Shown here: in pieces, positions 56,044-64,000 of the stretch | How positions within the stretch are numbered: the first letter of the stretch is position 1 | Layout: each line of letters opens with the position of its first letter | Source: Hysterangium stoloniferum | Taxonomy: Eukaryota > Basidiomycota > Agaricomycetes > Hysterangiales > Hysterangiaceae | NCBI GenBank assembly: GCA_015178975.1 | Contig: WHVD01000191.1 | Coordinates: forward strand, 1 to 64,000 | Length of the DNA: 64,000 bases | Reading direction: 5' to 3' | Position numbers and translations under genes: made by a program | The notes under the pieces: model-generated | Told to the model about the DNA's origin: nothing | The model's input: the letters and a program-made list of their open reading frames with translations, nothing else | Database searches by the model: none

Positions 56044-57140
56044 GTGATACGTCTGCGTGCTTTCTCTCCTATATTAGTGGCCAGTTTATACATATATCAT
56101 AAAATTTTGGGAGGATGCTGTGTGTAATTCTTGGCGCGATTTCTTTCGCCGTTAGTATGGGGGTAGGGCAGGGGTATGGTTGAGGGGTGAGGTTTATATA
56201 AGTATTATTGAAATAGAGAGCGAACGTTGGTCCATTCGTATTTCGTAGGCTGAAGGGCCCATGAGCGGTCGCATCAACCCGAAGACGACATCTTATATGC
56301 ACCAATTGACTAAGGCCTGACGCAAATAACGGCGCGCCACTTCCATGAAGTTCTATCTATGCGATTGGAAGTTTTATTTTTTTTGCGCGTATAACGTGTA
56401 GTGATAGCATAGCTGTATTAATTTTTTTATGTCATTACTTTTAACTTGTAAATACAAGTATTCCAAAGCCACATGTATTCTGAAACCCCCGCACCTCCTT
56501 GCCCTGTCCCAATAAATCAACTTCCATTTTATTGATACAAACTGACATTGCCTGGGCCATTTACACTAGCTCACAATACTAGCTAGCCTGGAAATTTATT
56601 TCCAACAAATCGGGTCGTAGGTGAAGAAAAATTTGTTTTTAAGATATTCAACGCTGTCCCAATATCGAGAAAAAAGCACCAAGTGTGTCAAAAATGGCTT
56701 ATATGGTACCTAATTACTATTTGACAATGTTTATCGACCTACCTAAGTACTGCCTGCTCAAAAATTCAGATTTTCACTCGAAATTGGTTGTGGACGATCT
56801 AATCTCCGGCAAGCTGAAATTTACTGTTCTCATAAAAAATACGTTCATCTTTTGTTATTAGTAAAATAAGAATTTCAAGTCTGGATTCGTAAGGTTGCAG
56901 TGGGCATGAATTTCTGCAACCATGTTCGGAGCAATATACTACAAATGTAACCATAGCACAACTTTAGTTGAGCCCAACTGGATAAAGTGAAGGGGTAGGG
57001 AGATGACGTGGTCGGGAGATGCTGTGGGCATGGTGGGTAGAGGGGACCGCAAGACGAAGGAAAAAAAGACCTACCATTAGGGTACTTTTTCTCCCAACCG
57101 CTGTGTATCTTAGTTATGCGATGCTGTATATAAATGTATT
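56044..57140. other. Upstream/intergenic region
   Basis: AT-rich, no recognised gene. Contains the minus-strand TATATAA at about 56198 that may serve the gene ending at 55725. Confidence 0.4.
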
Positions 57141-57162
57141 AAAAAAAAAAAAAAAAAAAAAA
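57141..57162. repeat. Run of 22 A
   Basis: A homopolymer of 22 adenines after TGTATATAAATGTATT. It could be a slippage-prone tract or the poly(A) end of a retroposed sequence; no flanking duplication was found. Confidence 0.8.
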
Positions 57163-57830
57163 GATGGAGGCACGTGACAGGACACACCTATTAGACAAAG
57201 CCACTTTGTGTTCCCCTCTGTCATTTCCCATTGTTCTCACATGTTATGTGTCACTTCTCACTCTATCTTTTCCCTGCATCTTGTCTCGTCTCAGTTTGCC
57301 CTCAATAGTCTTCAAACCCTTCGAGTTGGCTCATTTTTCGCATTGCTATCGTCCGTCACGTAGTTGTCCTCACACACCGACTCTTCATAGTCGCGCACCC
57401 GCATCCCATCGCCAATCTTCTCGCATCCTGCCTCCCGACGCTGAATGCTGTCCCATTATGGCAGGCTCGAACTCCCTGAGAACGCATACAGACATCACAC
57501 AGGAAATGTCAAACGCCAACTGGGCAGACTCTCATGTCTGGCGCACGATGCCCTTCCGCGCCAACTTCGCCTGAAGAGACCGTCTATTCCAGTCCAGATC
57601 CCAACATACCATGCGTGCATGCTGTCCTATCCCCATACCCGTTTCATTCTTTGGCCATGCCATCGATTGTATCTTGATGTCCACATTGTATAATACAAAT
57701 TCTATCAGGTCATCGCTATCCCAGTCACCAACAGTCTCATCTAACTGGCACATTGTATCACTCTATCTTGGGCTAGGCCCCTCCATCCAATTTTGTATCT
57801 GAGTACTCGTCCGCTGACATTCAATACTCT
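57163..57830. other. C/T-rich region with unassigned ORF
   Basis: A plus ORF 57164-57574 (136 codons) begins just after the A run and is Ser/Pro/His-rich without family resemblance. Base bias alone could explain it. Confidence 0.3.
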
Positions 57831-58140
57831 GAGCTGCTGCTCCTCAAACCCGATCCTGGACACACTACTTTGTTCCCAGACAGTCTTCGACTGTCCGCTT
57901 AAATTCATTACTGCTACGATTAGCACTGAGCCGCTGCTCCTCAAACCCGACGCTGGACATACTGACTTGTCCCTTGACAGCCTTCGACTGTCCACTGCAA
58001 TTTATTTCTACTACACTTAGCATCAAGCCACTGCTGCTCCAACCTGACACTGGACTCACTGATTCATCCCTTGACAGGCTCCGACTGTCCCCTGAAATTC
58101 ATCCCTACTATGCTTAGCATCAAGCCCCTGCTCCTCGAAC
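57831..58140. repeat. 97-bp tandem repeat, 3.2 copies
   Basis: Units start at 57831, 57928, 58025 and 58122 (partial). Shared core: GCTGCTCCTCAAACC, CTGGACA, CCTTGACAG, TCGACTGTCC, AAATTCAT and TAGCA. Neighbouring units differ by about 15-25 percent. Confidence 0.88.
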
Positions 58141-60915
58141 TCAAGTCCCTTGTGCCCCTTTCTGGTTTACATTTACAGCCAACATTCCGACTTCAAAGTC
58201 ACCCTCCATGGCCACATCCCACTCCCGCATTCCCTCCAACCGGCAATTGGCCTCATGGGGTGCCGGTACTGCTTACCTATTCTACATTGACTCCTCCCAT
58301 TCACGTGTCCTCAACGTTGCTGCACTTCTTTGGGCCGTTCCTGGCACTCAGCCTCTCAGTCCGCTGGACCTCCGGCTCGGTCATTCTTTGGCTTGAGCAT
58401 GGCCCGATCCTCTCTCAGGTTGTATGAAAGAGCGGTGGCGACACAATAGATTCCTTTGCTTGCCCAATGTCACGCACGAACTGTAGAGAATGAATACACT
58501 GGATAATTAAACTATATACATATAAACTGTCTTGAAACTCATCGAAGGAGGACAACAAGTCAAGCTGCATGCCGGCTGCTTCCCTACATTAATAAAATTT
58601 ATATTTTGTAGCATTTGTTACAAACGAAAATTACATTATTACGACTACCCTCAGAAGCATGTATGGAGACTCCTGGAGCTTGGGGGCCTTGGCGGTGTGT
58701 CTGACTTGCTTCCTTGGATAGGGTTACAAGATAATACAGTGCTTTCGGCACAATATATTTGTTTGACACGGTAGCCGTGATCAGTTCTGGATATCCATAG
58801 AAGCAGGAGCACCTGAGCATGGCATTCCAATGTCTTTGTGTCAGTCGTTGTCCGTGCATTCTGTGGTATATTCATACTGCCTTCTTTTTAGAATACCGTG
58901 ACTCTCCCCTCACCATCTCCACAATACTAACTAACCCCATCTATCCTCCAGCACCTACTACTATTACCCCTCCCCCGCTGCCCACCCTGTACTTGTTCCA
59001 CTCTCAATCTCATCCAGATGAAGAGGGCAGGTTGTCCTGCACTCAAATTTTGGACACGAGGTTAGAAGGCAGCAAATGAACGACTCACCACTATATCTGC
59101 CAGGCTCTTTGAAGCAAAGCCAGGAGAATACTGAAGATAGTGCATGGGTGGGCAGAAAGGGAATGCACGGTCATAAGGTAATTATATATTTTCACCTACC
59201 AAAAGCTATTTATACAATGCAATCATATCAGTAGATCACGAGCAAGTCCCTATCCACAGAAATCCCCCGCAATGTTGCCGAGTGTACGACTACGACACCA
59301 TAAATATGTCACAACGGCGCATGCACGGAGATACTTCATGCAGGATTAACATCGGACCCACAGTCATGTGGAGCCCCCCTGCCAGTGGCAAAGACCAAGG
59401 TGTAGTGGACTCGGAGCTGCCCAAGGAACCACTGTCAGTGTCAGATGATTGTGCTCAAGGAGAATTTAGTGACTCACCCTAATTACAATTTGGTCTTCTA
59501 TACTTATAAGGAGGGACAATTAAGTGGCAAATAAATTGGGCATGTGTCGTAATTTCAAAGAAGAAAGGTTTTTTTGTGCCACACTGAGGTTATGAGATCA
59601 GTCGGATTTTTGTGTCATAGTTATTTTTGTAATAATGAGTGTTAAACAATAAACGAATAAATTTTATGAGTAATTGTTCAGAAGTGAACTTACAAATTAA
59701 AGCACTGGCTGCTATAGACTGAGTTAATAGAGCTAGCGGTACTTTGAACTATAATATTACTTTCGGACTTAAGTTACCAGAGAATTGCGATTATTTTAAA
59801 TAAGGAACATCATATCGAGACAACCCCCACTAACTTGGCATATGATAAACTGAGGGGGGGAATATGGCCTGGAAATAATGCCACTTTTTAGTACCTTTCG
59901 AAATAATTTGCTATTAACTATTAAAATAATGCACACAAGCTACTGCGGACAATTTTCTTGAACTCTAATGAACTGTAGAAAGAGAATGCACCCTGGATCA
60001 CCAAAACGGATCTGTGGTTGCGTGAAAAGTAAAAGTGATGCTTTCTGCAGAGGAGCAAATTGTTATGACGGCATCTCAGGGACCGAATGGAGACATTATT
60101 CATTTTACCTTTTTAAACCCCGATCGTAACCGAAAACACATCGACTCGTCGCACCTACTTCTGATTGGTTGCTGCTATAATTGACACAGGCACCGAGACT
60201 TTTGTGACAGATGTGGGGTTTATTACGTATATTATGATAATCATCAGGTGCATTTTGTTAAATCTAGATCTTATCTTACTAGACGTTGTGAATTATGCAA
60301 GTACGATTCAATCTTTCAGACTAGAAGCGCAAGCTATGTCCTGGGGAGTGTCCTAAAACAACAGGCTTAATTGTTGCTAAGCGTTTAGCATTATCGCAAA
60401 ATAGGTTCCATCTTGCTATATAGTTTGCTTAGTATTGTCGTACACTCCACTATTGACACTTTAGTGAAATAGAAATGAAACAACTGTCAATCGTGGGCTT
60501 GTCCTTTCCAAATTATGAAAAATTAGTGGACTTCCCAGATGAGATGGAAACTCCAGGAAGCTGCGGGGGTAATGTATATATGGTGTACTTGATAAAATAT
60601 CCCGGACTGGACTCAGAGGGAACCGAATTCTTTACAAGACTCAGTCGCGCCTGCCGAGTGATAATCGATGTCTTTGCTGTCCATTTACTAATGGAGAAGT
60701 CATATTAAATATTTTTAACCTCCTGTACTTCCCCAGGATTTTATTGATGAAAAAAGTAATCGGTGGATGCAAACACTACGACGAGGGAAACAGGAAGAGA
60801 ATGCAAAGAGACCCGGGGGGTCGGCGGGTCGGCGTCTTCACCTGACTTGCTCCAGCCACTCGAAACTGTTTCACTTCCGGGTTGGCTATTCAAACGTTGC
60901 CTCTTCTCAAAGACA
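58141..60915. other. Long stretch without recognised genes
   Basis: Short ORFs only (for example 58071-58427, 59282-59482, 60478-60708, all plus), none with family resemblance. The last part is the upstream region of the F-box gene. Confidence 0.35.
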
Positions 60916-63314
60916 ATGGATGTCCAAAATGTTGTCAACAGACCTGATGGCGACGACAAGGAGCCTGATGAGGACTCAGAAGAACTTGCCCGATCTCTAA
61001 AACGACGCCGCACCTCAAAGAGGAAGGAAGCTAGACAAAGTAGCAATCCGAATGGCTACCGTGGTAGGAATGTTGGAAAACTGTCAAAGTTGCTTGAAAT
61101 GCCTGTCGATATTTTCTGCGAGGTGTGTGGTCTCTGCCTTTTTTAGATGCTGCGCCACTTAGTGAGTTGACAGATAAGTAACCATCTGGAACCAATTGAT
61201 CTGTTACACCTGGCGAGATCTACGAAGGGCCTCAATGCGATCTTAATGTCCCGAGAATCGAAGCCCATTTGGCGTTCAGCTCGACAGTCTTATCCTACCC
61301 TTCCTGACTGCCCACCAGATCTTAGCGAGCCAGAATATGCCAGACTCATTTTTGAGAAGGATTGTCACGTCAGTAAAATAATGTGTCTAAGGCGATATAC
61401 CAACAAGTCTTTATAGGTCTGCCTTGCACCTCGAGTAATGAAGGTGGAATGGGCTATGAGGACCAGAATATGCCATCGTTGTCGTCCAGACGAGTTCGCT
61501 ACCCTTATCACTGCGTATCTAATTCAGCTCTGATTTTACGGTTTAGGATTGTTAAAGGGTCTCAACTTCTGGATGAAATTCCTGGTCTTACCAACCAGTT
61601 GTTAGAATGCATTCCTTGCCGATTTTGTTCGTATCTTTCTTTTTACTGAAAAAGATATTGTTCACACTAGAATCGCCATAGCTCATGCTCGATTAGGGGG
61701 AAATCGCCGGCGTAAACTTGAATTTTTCTGCCGCAGCCGTGTTGAACGCATGGTTGCCAAATTCAGTGCCCTCGTGCCAGCTGACATGCCACCTGTTCTC
61801 GCAAAGGTCGCAAGGGACGAATTCTACGAATATCACAAGGGATTGCTCCCGGACATTCACAAGGTACGATCTGACAACAGTGCCTTGTCTTTCATTTGGT
61901 TTTTATTTTATTGTAGAATGCAAATGAGCTTGGGTACTGGATTCGTTTGGAGGCTTCATCCAAACATGATATAGATACGACGGTGTCCATCACACGTAAA
62001 AAGGCGTTCGTGTCACTTATCTACGTAGTTTCTCATACTCACTTTCATCCTAGGATATATACCAGATTAATTGAACTGGGACATGAGGAAGTAGACTTCC
62101 CTTACGAATGGGATGCAGCGTGGAGTAGTCTAGTTTTTCAACCTCGAGCTCTCACCCCGCGCAGTTAGTCTTGATATATTTTTATTCTACCAATTTAACT
62201 GATTTCGTAAACGAAGTTTGGGCTACTATTCGCCCCAAACTAGAAGCCTCTATTGCGACACTAAAAGCCCAGCGAGAAAGCTTGGCACGTCGACACCGTA
62301 AAACGAAGCGGACGGATGAGCTTCGTTCATACCTAAAGGATTTCCTGAAAACCCGGGAAGATTACGGGGTCCCGCTTTCCTTCTCGGAAGACAAGCTATT
62401 GACATTCCCTGCTGCCGAAAGTCTCCTCGGAGTAGATGACTACCGGAAAGAAATAACCGGAGAAGTATGGGTCGCTGCTAAAGATCAATTCGAGAAGGAA
62501 ACAAGAGATTGTTACGATCGTGTCTGTATTCAAGCGAAGCAACTTGTTGCGTCCGCTCGCGACCCAGATGCCTCTAAAGCTGGCGAAGACGATGCCCAAA
62601 AGTCAACAAAAAATTCACCTCTTGATATCGAAGATGACTACCTTTCCCTCCCTACGACACTATTTCACTGCACCCCGTGTGACCGAGTCATGCCATTTAA
62701 GTGGATACTTCGTCACAGTCATATTGGGTTCGACCAACCAACTTGGCCTTTGGACTTTACCTTTAGCCCACAGAGGACTGCAATTGCCGAAGCCATCTTC
62801 ATCTCGAATCCTTCTCTGAAAGAGGATTTGCCGGATGAGTGTGCAGATGAAACTATCTATATGTGTATATGTTGTGACCAATCGGGGGGCCCCTGCCCTA
62901 TGACCTTCTCAGAACTTGTGAGCATAATATATTCAATGTCTTGTTAAGGCATAACTGATGCGTTAGATCGCCTAGATCAGCCACTTCATATCACAACATG
63001 AATGGTACATTGACCCGCTAGTCAGACGGTACTGGCCAAAGAAGGCCAGTAATAGTACAGGGATTGATGGGGATATGGAGCACACGTGAGTGGGCGTGGG
63101 GAATGGCCATCTTGACATTGATTCGAGGAAACTGACGGTGTTTTAAAAATTTCCTAGTCATGATATGCAGGGATCGCCCCGTTGGAACGTGCATTATCAA
63201 AGCGAGCCTGAGGACGACGATGGATGGGGGCTCGGATATGGAGGGGTGAGCGATATGAGTTCCGACGACGGCGGCGACAACTTTTATATGATGGAGATGT
63301 TGGGGTTGCATTAA
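60916..63314 (+). CDS. F-box protein with CxxC zinc-like pair, basidiomycete type
   Basis: Ten exons: 60916-61122, 61174-61368, 61417-61493, 61547-61626, 61682-61863, 61917-61984, 62054-62163, 62217-62917, 62976-63085, 63158-63314; 1887 nt, 628 residues, introns 48-72 nt. Start chosen at MDVQNVVNRPDG; upstream codons lack an ATG. A basic Lys/Arg segment is followed by an F-box at about 55-100 (KLLEMPVDIFCE, then ISNHLEPIDLLHLARSTKGL), then C133-x2-C136-x16-C153-x2-C156, a possible zinc site found after the F-box in many mushroom F-box proteins. The rest is charged helices and an acidic Gly/Asp-rich tail. The F-box would bind Skp1 in an SCF ubiquitin ligase; the substrate is unknown. Exons 5-7 are the least certain. 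Confidence 0.88.
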
Positions 63315-64000
63315 GTACCGGGCGTGATATCATATTTTACGGGCGAATAATCGATGATCGTGTGGTTGTTTACAACTTGGAGCATATATCTCGTCACGAA
63401 GCTTCCTCAATTTTGGGCGTTTGTAGGTACAGTTTACCCCTTGTTTTTCGTTCCATCACGCTTCTTGATAATTTCTAATACGCCTTGCTTTGGAAGCGCC
63501 ATTTTGGCAATATTGTATTATTCAGTTTGTAGTATTGTAAACTTGATAACTCATTACGTTCATTTGAATAATCATTGCTGTCTTTCAAGCCAGGAGCGAG
63601 AATATACGGCGTCTTCTTCATATTGCGAGTGCCTGTATTTAAGTGGGCAATTTGCATGCCCACTTCCACAATTCCCATCCTCAGCACTGTTGTAGAATTT
63701 CATTGACCATTCTTTTGTTGAGATAGTGATTCTAAGGGTTAAGCTGTCATGGCCAACGTTCATGATAAGCTCAACCAACTCTTTGGTCGTTCGTGACGAC
63801 GGTTTATCTCACCGTGTTTCCCGTTCCATCACACACACCCCTTAACACACCCCTCATTTGGAATGAGAGAAGACACCTGACGATATGATTGTTGTCTGCA
63901 TTGGTTCAGTTTGTAGTGTTATACACTTTATATGGCTCTTTGTGTTACTTGAGTAGCCATTATCATACTTCAAGATGCCACTGCACGTCAGGAGAGAGAA
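63315..64000. other. 3' region with a degenerate duplicated segment
   Basis: No gene recognised. TTCAGTTTGTAGT(A/G)TT begins two related stretches at about 63521-63601 and 63907-64000, each ending in CAGGAG(C/A)GAGA, about 385 bp apart and diverged. Confidence 0.4.

Noticed and set aside
60478..60708. 77-codon plus ORF upstream of the F-box gene
   Set aside because: No resemblance to any family I know, short, and in a region where such ORFs are expected by chance.

Overview
The window looks like a piece of an Agaricomycete (basidiomycete) nuclear genome. The protein-coding genes are split by many ~47-60 bp GT-AG introns, the gene families are typical of mushroom-forming fungi, and the transposable elements are chromoviruses, Copia relics, a Tc1/mariner relic and other DDE transposase relics of kinds common in such genomes. 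No bacterial features (operons, CRISPR arrays) are seen.

Layout. 1-12.1 kb holds two chromoviruses (Ty3/gypsy elements with a chromodomain) of one family: the 3' half of a plus-strand copy, and a complete minus-strand copy (3616-12063) with both LTRs and a 5-bp target duplication ACACC. Both carry, between pol and the 3' LTR, a three-exon gene on the opposite strand with its own TATA box; it encodes a coiled-coil protein with a Zn2Cys6-spaced cysteine cluster. Two older, diverged copies lie at 12.2 and 34.2 kb. 12-20 kb is a field of solo LTRs, a 19-bp minisatellite (three arrays) and a 1.46-kb inverted repeat whose outer ends are minisatellite. 20.2-22.3 kb contains a gene that no long ORF reveals: a 332-residue DUF6534-type membrane protein in 20 exons. 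23-41 kb is CpG-poor, deeply nested repeat: Copia scrap, solo LTRs, a Tc1/mariner relic, another DDE transposase relic, a young gag-only LTR element (30599-31994, TSD GTGGG), a tRNA-like block and the gag end of a second Ty3/gypsy family.

From about 41 kb CpG returns and host genes follow: a class II aldolase/adducin-type protein (minus, 9 exons), a membrane ADAM metalloprotease (plus, 14 exons including a 6-nt exon), a SNF2/RING ATPase of the RAD5/RAD16/ULS1 type (minus, about 30 exons) and an F-box protein (plus, 10 exons). The aldolase and ADAM genes are divergent over about 1.1 kb; ADAM and SNF2 genes converge within about 0.25 kb. These host genes share no obvious pathway.

The strongest candidates for something undescribed are the antisense spliced gene of the chromovirus and an 11-nt match, with identical geometry in two LTR families, between the primer-binding site and the predicted 5' end of the element's own RNA (Tf1-style self-priming). 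All exon models were read by eye from splice signals, frame and family resemblance; none has been tested against RNA or databases.
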